Counted from the stretch's first letter, positions 32,722 through 43,389 are shown. The stretch: DNA of 64,000 nt from Lumbricus terrestris (GCA_949752735.1 OX457044.1:12759294-12823293); one strand, 5' to 3'. Program-made: numbers and translations. The notes: a model not told the origin generated them from the letters alone.

Positions 32722-33401
32722 GGTATCCGGACTTTACCCCCCGGCCCATTACCCCCCAGCCATTTCCCCCCTGCCATTACCCCCCGCCCATTGCCCCCAG
32801 TAGGACATTACCCCCCTGTCATTACCCCCCGGTCTACTTATATTTGGGGTTAGTTTATGTACGTATGTTTTGTATGTATGTATGTATGTATGTATGTATG
32901 TATGTATGTATGTATGTATGTACGAGGGTGTTCGGTTCATCAAGCTTCTATTTCTCGCTCGCTATTTTCGTCAATCCAGCTTCTATTTCATATATAAAAA
33001 TACCCTCATCCAGCTTCCATTTCTCATGCATTATTTTTGTCAATCCGATTGTGACGCATTGAGAAATGGAATCTGGATGATGGTTTTTTACAGGTGAATT
33101 AGAAGCTCGAATGACGAAAATAAAGCATGAGAAATAAGAGCTGGATGAAGGTATTTCTATGTCTGAAATAGAAGCTGGATTGACGAAAATAACGAGCGAG
33201 AAATAGAAGCTGGAGAAGGTATTTATTGGTATGAAATAGAAGCTGGATTGAACAAATTCGCAAACAAACGCGGTAACGATCGTGCGCAGACCGGGGGGTA
33301 ATGACAGGGGGGTAATGTCCTACGGGGGGTAATGGGCGGGGGGTAATGGCAGGGGGGAAATGGCAGGGGGGTAATGGGCCGGGGGGTAAAGTCCTAGACC
33401 C
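32722..33401. mobile_element. Foldback element with CATTACCCCCC arms
   Basis: 680 bp, duplication GATTGTGCC (32713-32721 and 33402-33410). Outer arms of about 105 bp are near-perfect inverted repeats of GGACTTTACCCCCC followed by several CATTACCCCCC units. Inside are a TATG microsatellite (32871-32921) and inverted arrays of TCAATCCAGCTTCTATTTC units shared with the element at 26636. A 9-bp duplication with long TIRs suggests Mutator-like. No protein. Confidence 0.8.
32871..32921. repeat. (TATG)n microsatellite
   Basis: About 12 units, on one side only of the foldback element's core. Confidence 0.95.
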
Positions 33402-33711
33402 GATTGTGCCTTTCGAGAGAGAGTCCATTTATAGTCATGAGGGCTGGAAGGAAACAATCGATAGGCCTAAGGAACCCAGGGCCGACAAAAGTCGATGACT
33501 TGGGCTCTTTCTCAACAGATTATGACTGACCTTTAGACCGATGACTCTGGCTTCGACATCTTTGACGTGCAGGAGGATGGAAATCTGGTTCAGCCATAAA
33601 GTGGAGCTGAGCCAACAAAACTGTAGTTGGGTCACCCTATACTTTTTTTGCTGAACGGTTGTAAGGCATGAATAATATGGCACATATATAAATATATATA
33701 ATTTCATATAA

Positions 33712-34716
33712 GGGGTCATTGCATAATTACGTAACGCCGAAAATGACCGTTTTCGACCCACCCACCCACCCTGTAACGCTTCGTAACATTGCCTCTGACC
33801 CACCCACCCTCCCCAGCGTTACGTAACGATTGTTAATCAGTTGAGACTTAAATCTGTTATTGGCTTATGTGAGCGCGTGATTATAATTCATATTTTCATA
33901 GTGAATTTAATATAGCCTAGTATGTGAATTATAGGCTAATTTGACAGTAGACTATAGGCTTAAAATATACACAATGTTTTATTCATAATATAAACGACAG
34001 TCATGCATGAACTGTAATTTTCTTAAATTATAGGCCTAACGCAAGAATTACATTTTACACTGCTGAAAAGTTTCACAGACTAAATTGCTCATTAACAATT
34101 AATCAAAATTAAGATGAACTAATCATTTGCTTAGTCTGATCACTTCGATAATTATTAATAGAAATATTGCTGAGTTTTGTTGAGCATTAATTTTAAATGT
34201 TTGAGATCGTGTCCACTAAGTAAAACATGCTTCAAAGTGGTTCTTCAATGTCAGGAATTCCGTTGGTAAAACTATCCAAACAATTCGAACAGCGGTTTCC
34301 GGTTTGCATAAATGGGAGAAAAGAATTGACCTGGCAAAAAGGCTGGCATGTAACTGCATGGTGTCTGCTGCCGGGTCTTATTACGATAAATAGACCTAGG
34401 CTATTTCGGTTAAGTTTTAAATCAATGTCACGAAGTTTGAACTTCAACCACATCATGTCTGAAGTGTCATTCGAATCTTCCGATGGAAATTTAATCTTTT
34501 ACCCGTTTGCCCCGAGAATATCCGCTGAAAACGGGCTTAAAATTTAAAAATGAACGGGTAAAGGGTTATAGTCATTAATAATAGTCATTAATAATTTTTC
34601 CATGGCGTTACGTAACGTTCAGCTCCCTCCACCCACCCACACACGTAACGTTTCGTAACGTTTTCAATGACCCCACCCACCCACCCTCGAGCGTTACGTA
34701 ATTCTGCAATGACCCC
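33712..34716. mobile_element. PIF/Harbinger-like non-autonomous element, copy 2
   Basis: 1005 bp, same TIRs and interior as 5225-6142; TAA duplicated at 33709-33711 and 34717-34719. It differs by a hairpin insertion at 34498-34562. No transposase. Confidence 0.85.
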
Positions 34717-35252
34717 TAAATTATATTTGCAATTATGTTTTATTATCATTCATTTTGCATTAGAATGATTCCATAATTAATGTCAATACCTTTAATAATT
34801 ATCGCTAAATTTTAACTATTGCTTTTGAATTTACTGTTGCGGCGTTCGGCTTTAAGATTATATCGTCTGCGGCCCGCAGTATCAAAAAGGTTGGACAGCA
34901 CTGTCCTACAGAGTAGCAGCGCTTGTCTGGCAGTGTCTTACTGTCTGTCATAATTGTCTGATCTCTGTTGCCCTGTTTCTGACTTAGCCTCCTGTTGAGC
35001 TTTACGCTCTTTGGCCAATGGGGAGCTGCTGGTCCCTCGAGCCCGCTCTTCTACGAGACAGCGTCGAACCTTCTCGGTAGTTGGCCTGTCTACATGGAAT
35101 GGGCTCCCGCTTGCACTGCACTTACTAGGGCCTACCTCGGAATGATTTGCCTGCTTTCTACCAGTTGATCAAAACCTATCTTTTTAGCTATTGCTGGGCT
35201 GGGAGTGACTTTGAGGAGACTTTGTGAAGGGGTGCTATATGACTTACTTGAC

Positions 35253-36446
35253 TTATGGCCCTGGTGAAGCTTCCGCCCGCATCAGCCGCTCCTTTATGGA
35301 CAGCCTCCAGTCGTCCCTGTCCTGCGCTCTCCGCGCCGCCTCTCCCACGGTTAGTCCCAAACTCAGGCAGTCCTCTTCTGCCACATCCATCCATCGCTTC
35401 CTGGAAATCCTGGGTCTGCCTCTTCTCCTCTTCCCATGCACATATCCTTGAAGTGCCACCTTTGGGTATCTTCCACTCTGCATTCTGACGACATGTCCGA
35501 AGTACCGCATTCTTCTTATCTGAATCTTGTCCACAATGTCTTGCTGTATCCTCAGTCTGCTGCGTATTTCCGTGTTTCGTATCCTTTCCCTCCTTGTGAC
35601 CCCTTCTATCCTTCGCAGGCACGTCATTTCGAACACCCTCAACCGTCTTTTCTCTGTCTCCTTCAGCATCCACGTCTCTGAGTTGTATAACAGTACGCTC
35701 AGCACCAAGGTCTCATATATTCGCACCTTGGTGGTCTTGCTAATTTCCTTTGATCTCCAGATCCTATGCAATCTCTGCAATATTCCTCTAGCGAGCCCAA
35801 TTCTTCTTTCAACGTCCTTTTCTGTTCCCCCGTGCGCATCGATAAGACCTCCCAGATACACGAAGCTCTCCTTTTGCTCCAGTATCTGACCATCCACATT
35901 CAATCCAAGCCGTGTCCCTTCTCTCCCAATGTATTGACATTCCGTTTTTTGCACATTGATGCGCATACCCATTCTTTTGCTTACCTCCACAACTTTCGTT
36001 AGCGAATCCTGCAAACCCTCCTCCTTCTCTCCCAGTAGCACAATGTCATCTGCAAATCTCAGATCGCTAATCACTTCTCCTCCTATCACTGCTCCCTCCT
36101 CTGTCCCCTCCAATGCCATGGCCATTATCAGCTCCAAGAAGATGTTGAACAAAAGTGGCGACAGAACACATCCCTGCAGTACCCCTACAATAGTCCTAAA
36201 CCATTCTGACAGGTCCCCGTCTACTCTCACGGCTCTAAAAGTAGCTCTGTATGCGCTTTCCAGCAGTCTTACTATCTTCTCCGGGTATCCGTAATGTCTC
36301 ATTACTCTCCACAACCCCTTCCTCCACATGCTGTCAAAAGCCTTCCTGAAATCTATGTAGCACACATAAAGGTCTTTCCCAAATTCGTCGTACTTTTCCG
36401 CTATCTGTCTTAAGGTGAAAATCTGGTCGATTGTGCTTCTGTTCAC
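35253..36446 (-). pseudogene. Reverse transcriptase of LINE H
   Basis: 397-codon frame: STIDQIFTLRQIAEKY, YIDFRKAFDSMWRKGLW (palm Asp), GVLQGCVLSPLLFN, the catalytic LRFADDIVLL, GMRINVQKTE, VYLGGLID, LLYNSETWML, FEMTCLRRI, RRMRYFGHVVRM, RRRGRPR and a C-terminal AQDRDDWR. RT core residues are intact. The frame is cut upstream by a 19-bp inverted duplication (36451-36493) and then the hAT at 36563. RTE-like by its C-terminal order. Not functional as it stands. Confidence 0.85.
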
Positions 36447-36450
36447 CCTG

Positions 36451-36493
36451 TTCTATCAGAGGCACAAGCGGGGTGCTTGTGCCTCTGATAGAA
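36451..36493. repeat. Perfect 19-bp inverted repeat, 5-bp loop
   Basis: TTCTATCAGAGGCACAAGC and its exact inverse around GGGGT. The expected RT sequence carries only one arm; the other arm is extra and breaks the frame. Confidence 0.9.
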
Positions 36494-36562
36494 TCTCTTC
36501 TGTTCTCTTCCTTATTCTTTGCAGTATGATTGTTGAAAATACTTTGCCACAGTGACATAGAA

Positions 36563-37790
36563 CAGGGGTTCTCAACCTTTTTCGTCCCGCGACACACTTA
36601 AACTTGTTTTCAAATTTGGCGACACACCATTCAAACGTCATAATATATATGTAAATGTCGTAAAATATAAAAAGTGTCAAAGTTAAACATGTCTATTTAT
36701 TTCAAATTTGCTCTCAAACTTATTTATGCTTCTAAAATGCTAAACTGCTGAAATTTTATATAAATGAAAATAATTACATTCAATTTCTTTCAAATTTTTA
36801 TGATTCTAAAATACCAAATTATTCTTCTGATCCCAATCTATAGTCGTTTCTACAACTCTACGTCAATTTAGTCACCTAATTACTAAGACCTTGTAGTCGT
36901 AACAGTTAATGGGATCTTTGTTCTTGAATTTTTCTTTGGATCATATTAAAAAGCGGTTCCACAGTTTTTGTAAGTGCAATTCGTAAGCCGGCTGAAAAGG
37001 CACCTCCGACAAGTTTGTTCCGATTCCTGTTCTTTGTGTTGATCATCTGAGAAAAGCCCTGTTCAGACAAAATTAAGTAGGAGCTATGAAAGGAAACCAG
37101 CTCCTTGATAGCTTTGCTTGCAAGTGATTTGTAATGTTCTTCCTTGCACGTCTTTACCCAGAAGTGAGTTCTATTATTGCTTATACATGTCCTTCTTTCT
37201 GGAATCACATTGCAGCTCAACAAGTGTTTCCTGTTCATTGTTGTTCAATTCTGCTCCATTGATGTTTTCTCTGAGGAATGGGTTCAACATCCACCTTGAT
37301 GGCTAAATTTACGTTTTCTTATGATAAATTTTTCCATTTCGATTGCTGACTTAGCCTAGGTTAACGGGTAAAATTTTTCTAACAGGTGCGATCGCAAACG
37401 TGCTTACGTGTTTGGGCCTATGTCATATCCGTTGACATAAACGTCATAACTACCCCAGACCGCGGTGAAATAGATAGATAAATAGAGCGCAACAAATTCT
37501 CATTGCAGTCATCCGCTAAACTTATAAATTACCTGTATGTAAAGTAAGTCAGTGTATAATGTATGAACAACGGACGTGTGCTGTGAGAATTTAGTAGAAT
37601 GATGTTATTTAGGATTATTTCATGTAATCATTGGCCTGCTGCGTTGTGTCGGTTTGGAAAAGCAACGAAGATAATTTATTATAATTTTTATTAATTCGCG
37701 ACACACCAATTCTTCGCGACACACCAGCGACACACCACTTTACGCAACACACCGCCGGTCAAGTCGCGACGCACCGGTTGAGAACCCCTG
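36563..37790 (-). mobile_element. hAT with transposase C-terminus, in LINE H
   Basis: 1228 bp, TIRs CAGGGGTTCTCAACC, perfect duplication ACATAGAA (36555-36562 and 37791-37798). Removal restores the LINE H reading across GISLL and CGKVFS. It encodes only the hAT C-terminal dimerisation region on the minus strand, so it is an internal-deletion derivative. Confidence 0.9.
36906..37320 (-). pseudogene. hAT transposase, C-terminal (hATC) remnant
   Basis: Minus strand: ELNNNEQETLVEL in one frame, then FWVKTCKEEHYKSLASKAI, LSEQGFSQMINTKNRNRN and LRIALTKTVEP in another. The SEQGFS…MxxIKxKxRxxL pattern is the hAT dimerisation domain. The catalytic RNase H-like residues and zinc finger are absent, so no transposition activity is expected. 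Confidence 0.8.
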
Positions 37791-38525
37791 ACATAGAAGA
37801 CTAATCCCTCTGTAATTTGAACGGTCTAACCTGTCCTTTTTCTTGTGTATCGGGATTATGATGGATCGTTTCCAGTCTGATGGCCACTGTACTCTTTCCC
37901 ACACCATCTTGCATAATCTGTGTATGATTTTTAATCCCATTCCTTCTGTTCCCGCCTGCAGTTCCTCCGCTGTGATATTATCCAGGCCCGGCGCCTTCCG
38001 GAGCTTCATTCTTTCGATAGCCGCCTCTACCTCATCCTCTCCCAAAGTTGGTATGCTTTCCATGTTGTCCGCCAACTAGATATTCGTCATCTGTTCTGTT
38101 TGCATCATTGTACAGCTTATCAAAGTAATCCTTCTATCTCCTCTTTACATCCTCTGAATCCGATAGTACTCTACCATTTTCATCTTTCACTGCCTTCACC
38201 CTGGGGCATGCTCCCGTGTGATTTTCCGTATGCCCTCATACACTGCTCTTGTCTTGTTTCCAGCTCTGCTCTCTTTGACGTTGCTGCATATTCATTGTAT
38301 GAATCTGTCTTTGTCTCCCCTCCCACTTTTCCTTACCATGCGGCACAAGTAGTTGTGATGCTTCGCCATTGCATGGCTCTCTTTCCTTCTGCTTTTGTAC
38401 ATCCTTCTTTCCTCCATAAGCTTGATCGTTGCATCTGATAACCATTCTGTGTAGTTCCTGCTTCCTTTGTGACCCAGTATCTCATTTGTGCTATATAAAT
38501 TTTCTAAATGATTGAATGAATGTTG

Positions 38526-38930
38526 CTGTCTTTTACATATTTGATACACTACAACACAATGGTGTTTCATGCACTATGATGATGTTTTGAACTATAGGGC
38601 CTTCTAAGAGTAAGCGCATCTGAAAGCAAGTACGGTGTCAATCCATTAGCACGCTTTTGTTAGCGGACAAGCAGACACAGCACTTAAACCAGATCCTGAC
38701 ACGTCACCGGCCACATCAGTTGCTAATGACTTCTTAATAATTTTGACAGACTATTTCATATACATGTATATGCACAATTTTGCTAGATTCTTTTGAGGAT
38801 ATTTAAGGTTTCTGTTGCTAGGTTTTTTAATGTGCTTTTTTGTCGCTTTTGCCAAGCCAATTTTGCATATAGATGGTATTAAAATTTTAATGCATTTGTC
38901 AATCCTAAGCCACAGGATATGGTCTTGCAG
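38526..38930. other. Possible promoter or 5' region of the plus-strand host gene
   Basis: Lies between the LINE C tail and the first candidate exon. No repeat family seen. T-rich from 38815 with a CAG at 38930. Confidence 0.3.
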
Positions 38931-39003
38931 CACTGGTGTGATATGGTTGGATGTTATTTAAACAGCCAGCTGAGTAGTGGCATTGATGACCGCCCATCTG
39001 CTG
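38931..39003 (+). CDS. Candidate host-gene exon, 5' end uncertain
   Basis: Ends with a strong donor CTG|GTGAGT. An ATG at 38943 opens 20 codons (MVGCYLNSQLSSGIDDRPSA) plus one base, which completes a codon with the first two bases of the next exon (39148). The frame is also open further upstream, so the start may be elsewhere, with CAG at 38928-38930 a possible acceptor. The intron to the next exon would be 144 bp. Confidence 0.4.
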
Positions 39004-39147
39004 GTGAGTGAGATCTGCCCTGTAGCAAACTAGCAATGGCAAAATTACAGTAGTCGATTCAGCTAAGAATTAAAAAGTTCAGGATAATATTTTATGGTTC
39101 AAAACGTACAAATGTCTCGTAACTTAATGTTTTTATGCTTCTTTCAG

Positions 39148-39329
39148 CTACAATGGGTCGTATTAAAACAACTGGTGGGACAAGTGTGACTTCTAGAGAG
39201 TTGAAGGGAGCTGAAGGCAACAGTGGAAGAGATAACTCGTCCTGCCTATCTTCTAATTATGCTGCCAATACCGACCTAAAACTTAAAGAAGCTTTGAAAG
39301 AGTTGCATTCATTGACTCACCAAGTTCAG
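39148..39329 (+). CDS. Candidate host-gene exon, coiled-coil start
   Basis: 182-nt exon: acceptor TTATGCTTCTTTCAG before 39148 and donor CAG|GTAACT after 39329. Open frame ATMGRIKTTGGTSVTSREL, an Asn/Ser-rich stretch, then LKEALKELHSLTHQVQ, a heptad-like helix. It ends in phase 0 and joins in frame to 53156 (EERSRGEHNL…), continuing the coiled-coil pattern. I do not recognise the protein; a cytoskeletal or scaffold coiled-coil protein is only a guess. Confidence 0.5.
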
Positions 39330-40050
39330 GTAACTGTAATCATTAACGCCAAATTTCAAAAGTGCTGCTTTAAGGCAAAGTGCAAGGAATCAACTTATTC
39401 ACAATTCACAAGTCAAATTAAATGGGTTGTCCAGTGATGTATCATTTTTTGCTCGCCTTGGAAGGATTGGTATGCAGGGCTGTAAGGACTTGAAGCAGAG
39501 ACCTTTTGAGTTGGCCTGTTGAACAGCCCACTCTGCAAGGACCTACAGACATGAGAAAACCATTTGTCAAAAAATCTCTTTACTATTTTCGAGTGGTTGA
39601 TGCAATTCTGATCTCTTCCCATTGAAGTCTGTGAAGGTCTGTCACAGACTTCTCACTTGATGAAATCTGCCATGATCTTCAACATGAAGTAAGAGGCCTT
39701 GAGAGATGATTCAGATGGACAATTGGACACAGTGCTAAGGACTGTAACAGGACAATGAGCCCCAGACAATTACCCCCCCCTCCGGACAATAACCTTCTGG
39801 ACAATAACATTCCAGACAATAACCCCCATGCTATGTACCGCCCTGACATTAACCCTTCCCCTGTATTGATGCAGTACATACAGTAAGAATAGATACGAAA
39901 GAATGGCCAAACAGCAACTAAGTGTGTGACATGAAAGACTTGCCACAAGGTGGAACAACAGTGTTCTTGAAGATTCGTATTTGCGAGAAGACCTCTATTT
40001 TTATTTTTTCCATTACCCCCACCCCCCATACGATATGTCCCCCTACCACA
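39330..40050. other. Intronic, mostly unassigned
   Basis: Contains C-tract phrases (CAATTACCCCCCCC, CATTACCCCC at 39765-39860 and 40005-40040) resembling the CATTACCCCCC arms at 32.7 kb. No gene. Confidence 0.4.
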
Positions 40051-41018
40051 TGGAGCATGGTGGTGTAGTGCAGAGGTTCTCAACCTTTTTCTGCATGTGA
40101 CACCAAAGCTCACAAATAAATTTGGCGACTCACCATGCAATTGTCCTTATGTCAATATTTTTGGAATTAAAATAGGCCTATGTTAAAGTTGAAATAGCTA
40201 TTTTAACTTGTTAAGAATTCTAATCACTGAAAATTTTTACACTGAATGCTTTCTATGAGTGTTTAATGATTGTAAAATTCTAAATTCCGCCGATCTAAAG
40301 TACAATTCAACATCGTTTTATGACTGCATCAGTCTACGATTAGCCTATTGTTTGGCCTTACAGTTAATGGGATTTTTGCGCCTAGATTTTCATTGAATAG
40401 AAAGACAACTGAGGTTCAATAGGTTTTGTGAGTGCAATAACGGTGCATACAGTTGCGTAGCAACTTAGCCAGAGGACCCTGGAACTTTAAGCTTGGAGCC
40501 TTACGAGACTAATGAATGAACATGAACATATTATAAAGAAATTTAAGTAAAAAGAGAGCATGAAAGTCATTATCAATTATTCATGTAGTCCAAGCGACTC
40601 TAATAGTTCAAGGCAAAGTATGAAACCATGGGATGAAGAAAGCTAGGCCACTGCCGAAACAAAACGCTGTCGTCAAACAGTCCAATTATTCACGGAAAAC
40701 TTGAGAAGTACACTGTGAGAATTCACGACACACCGATTCTTCGCAACGCACCAGCGGCACACCATTTATTTACGCAACACACCGCCGGTCTATTCGCGAC
40801 ACACCGGTTGAGAACCTCTCGTGTAGTGGGTATGTTCGTTGCCTTGCTTCCGGAGGGTTGTAGGCTCGAATCCACCTCAAGTCGCCACATAGGGACCTTG
40901 GACGTGTCCTTCACTCTCAATTGCTTAGGCATGAAACTCCAATGCAGTGTCCGCGTTGCAGTCGGGAGTGCCTCTGAGTAGTGAGAGTGAAGGAGCGTTG
41001 AAACAAGTGCACATGCAA
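40051..41018 (+). mobile_element. SINE 2 copy 2, split by a hAT
   Basis: Head GGTGGTGTAGTG (40059-40070) continues at 40821 (GTGTAGTGGGTATG) through a B box-like GGCTCGAATCC to GGGAGTGCCTCTGAGTAG and ACAAGTGCACATGCAAAC. Same order as the minus-strand copy at 30295-30512. Confidence 0.75.
40071..40820. mobile_element. hAT in SINE 2
   Basis: 750 bp; ends CAGAGGTTCTCAACC and GGTTGAGAACCTCT; perfect duplication GTGTAGTG (40063-40070 and 40821-40828). Right part repeats GACACACC and is close to the hAT at 36563. No transposase domain readable. Confidence 0.85.
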
Positions 41019-41372
41019 ACATTACTTCTGGCATTTAATATACATGTTAGATTGTATCTTAGTGTTTGTTAATTACTAATTAATTAGGTAAATGATTACT
41101 GTTAATTGCTTAGAGTTAATTATAAATACTGACATTTACATTGCGCCTTACAATAACCTCACAAAGATAGTTAGTTACCTGGTAGTATCTATTAATTACT
41201 AATCATGCTACATGTATGAACATACGTACTATGTATGCATGTATTGGTGCATAGTTGTTTTAAACATTTTTAAGGGTTTTCCCCAAAAAACTTTTTTGTC
41301 TATTTTTCATATCCTTTTTATTTTTTATGTAACTTTTTAAAAATTATTTTCCGTTTTTTAAAATTATTTTCC
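41019..41372. other. Intronic AT-rich DNA
   Basis: TTAATTACTAATTAATTAGG repeats near 41070-41210. Nothing else seen. Confidence 0.4.
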
Positions 41373-41870
41373 TTAACACGTTGGGTCTTGGTCGCTAGCA
41401 CATCCCAAAATGGGTTACGGTAATTCAGACGCTAGGGACGTGTATGCACGTCCCTTAGATATTGGCTGCGTCCTAGTAATATTTTGTGCCGCTTTTAGTA
41501 ATAAAGGACATCTTCTGCCATCTATTGAATATATGTAAGACTATTTATTGGGGTCTGTTGTGATGTCAACCTCTTGTTCCTAGCGTGACTAGCGTCTTTC
41601 GGTAAAAACAGCATATCAAGGAATTACTTGAAAAAGAACAGGTTACAAGAGCTTTGCAGTTGTTGCACGAATCGGAAGATGAATCTTTTGATGGTAGTGA
41701 CTATGCTTGGGATAGTAATTATGAAATGAGTGATGATAGGCATACGGCAGAATTTTACGACCCAATATCCTACAAGTCCACGTGTGCACTGACACGGCTG
41801 AAGGTGAGTTCTGCTATTGTAAACTTGGCTTCTACAGCTGCAGTTCAAGCACCACAAGATGTTTAGAGAA
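41373..41870 (+). mobile_element. piggyBac-like 5' remnant
   Basis: TTAA at 41373-41376 is followed by CACGTTGGGTC, a piggyBac-type end. A frame (about 41620-41866) encodes an acidic N-terminus: LLHESEDESFDGSDYAW, EMSDD. Acidic N-termini of this form precede the DDD domain in piggyBac transposases. The catalytic part is missing and no right end was found. Confidence 0.5.
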
Positions 41871-41879
41871 GCAATGGAT

Positions 41880-42670
41880 GCAGATTATGATCCAAACGTG
41901 GGTTGACTTTCGCTGAAAATCCGGGGCCTAGCCTATTGTTTGACCATTTGACTGTGGGCAGTTTAGGCCTACCCGTGGACTTTTCAGATGCTTTGTTACT
42001 GACAAGGTCGTTGCCCTTTTTGTGACTTGAGGCCACATGACAGATAAGGCATAGCTTTATCTATTCTGTACTGAGACAAGCAGATTTGCAGAATAGTTTC
42101 TTGCCATTGCAAATCTGATACCAAAAAGCTGAGCTCGAAAATGGATAGGCTAACCAACAAATGCCTCAGAAATGCAGAAATTCTTGCCCTTCAGGTCTGC
42201 ACTGTGTGTAGTGCAATGTTTCAAACTGGTTCACACTAAACTTGATTTCTAGACACCCATCGCCGGTATATGCGATGATGCCCACATGGGCGAAGAAACC
42301 AAAAGACGGACGATAGAAGATATCGACGCTGGGAGATGGTGTCTCCTTAAAATCACCTGGAGAAAGGCAATGGGAGGCCGTCTCCCTACAATTCCCAAGT
42401 TAAATGTATGACAAATCCAAATATAGAAGCTAACATCGTGAACGATTCAAACCGGTTACCGGGGAGAGTTGCGCTCGGCAGAGGAGGGGCCAAGGCCTCC
42501 TTGGTCGTAATGGGAGTAAACAAGCGAACAGGGCCGTAGCAACAAAGAACGTGGCCCCCTCCGAATATAATAATTGTGTTCGGGTGGCGGGGGCCCCTTA
42601 TAATGCAGAAACTGGAAACAGCATTTACTTTATACAATAGGCCTATCATGCAGGGCTCATATATATTATG
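41880..42670. other. Intronic, unassigned
   Basis: A short open stretch near 42270-42400 (MGEETKRRTIEDIDAG) is not assigned. GC-rich block 42460-42600. Confidence 0.35.
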
Positions 42671-42681
42671 TATACATAGAC

Positions 42682-43250
42682 ATATACATAGAAGGAAGAA
42701 GTGATATGGAAATAAGGCGAAGGGTAGCAATGGGGAAAACGGCAATGAACGATCTGGGAAGGATTTGGAAGGATAAATATGTGAGCAGGGAAACAAAGAA
42801 AAGACTGGTAAGAGCATTGATCTTTCCAGTGGTCCTTTATGGATGCGAGACATGGATATGGAAGGGAAAATCAACGCGTGCGAGATGTGGATTTGGAGAA
42901 AGATGCTAAGGATTTCATGGATGGAAAAGAGAACTAACGAGTCGGCGAGCAAGGATCTCGGAATAAAGAGGGAAGAGACACTGCAGCAAACAGCAACTTG
43001 GAGGAAATTGAGCTACTTCGGCCACGTGATGAGATCAAATGGTCTGGAAAAGAAGCTGATGACGGCTTGCGGTGAGGGAAGGAGAAGACGTGGAAGACCG
43101 AGGAAGAGATGGTTGGATGAAATACAGGAAAAGTCTGGCATGAGCCTGGAGCAGCTAAGAGAGGCGACAAGAGAGAGGAGACACTGGAGAGGATAGATAC
43201 ATCAGGACTGTCGCCAGAGCTCCAGGAACTGACGGCACCAGGTAACCAGG
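42682..43250 (+). mobile_element. RTE-type LINE 3' fragment
   Basis: 11-bp duplication TATACATAGAC (42671-42681 and 43251-43261). Frames 42706-42909 and 42843-43196 encode the BovB/RTE-like C-terminus: VVLYGCETW, MWIWRKMLRISW, SYFGHVMRSN, RRRGRPRKRWLDEI, ATRERRHW. One frame change at about 42.87 kb. The RT active site is not included. Confidence 0.85.
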
Positions 43251-43261
43251 TATACATAGAC

Positions 43262-43389
43262 CTGCAGTATGCGTGTACTGATGTACTCCGTATTTACTTC
43301 ACGACATTGTCAGTAAAACCAATATGGATCGTACAATGGCATCAATAAATGTCACTTACTTAGTTATATCTGACATATTTACACATTTA
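43262..43389. other. Intronic, unassigned
   Basis: No feature seen. Confidence 0.4.

Larger units (their letters stand above)
32358..34903. mobile_element. hAT-like element in LINE C, carrying two further elements
   Basis: Left end CAGTGCGGCC; right end GGTTGGACAGCACTG; flanking 8-mers ATCTACAG and TCCTACAG agree at 6 of 8, and the flanks join into LINE C. GCGGCCCGCAG motifs lie near both ends. Interior pieces (32.44-32.7 and 33.41-33.66 kb) are faintly coding-like but no hAT domain could be read. Contains the foldback (32722-33401) and the Harbinger-like copy 2 (33712-34716). Confidence 0.65.
35241..38487 (-). mobile_element. LINE H (RTE-like) inserted in the LINE C tail
   Basis: Minus-strand LINE of about 2 kb without its own hAT insertion. 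3' end with AAGTC repeats at 35241; 9-bp duplication GTGCTATAT (35232-35240 and 38488-38496). Coding in order: linker NEILGHKGSRNYTEWL (about 38.45 kb), APGLDNITAEELQAG (37.74-38.08 kb), then RT (35253-36446). The endonuclease is missing. Confidence 0.85.
29440..38525 (+). mobile_element. LINE C copy, split by at least five insertions
   Basis: Fragments of one plus-strand CR1/L2-type LINE in correct order: 29440-29967 (DPKPTFLIEELIDDL, ALKRDVLDTSDPEN, GSAFDSVDHSILLQ), 30541-about 30650 (TDRTNYVIVGQ), about 30990-31167 (LVNTFVTS, HSAARLIGHIPK), 32291-32357 (CACTGGCTTCCAGCC region), 34904-35240 (C-terminus to tail) and 38488-38525 (GTGCTATATAAATT and TGAA tail). Separating insertions: an RTE-like 3' end plus SINE, an unassigned block, a Helitron, a hAT and LINE H. 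The RT active-site part is missing between 30650 and 30990. Confidence 0.75.

Noticed and set aside
34860..34903. Right end of the 32.36-34.90 kb hAT as a separate short element
   Set aside because: The LINE C flanks on both sides join only if the whole 2.5 kb is removed.
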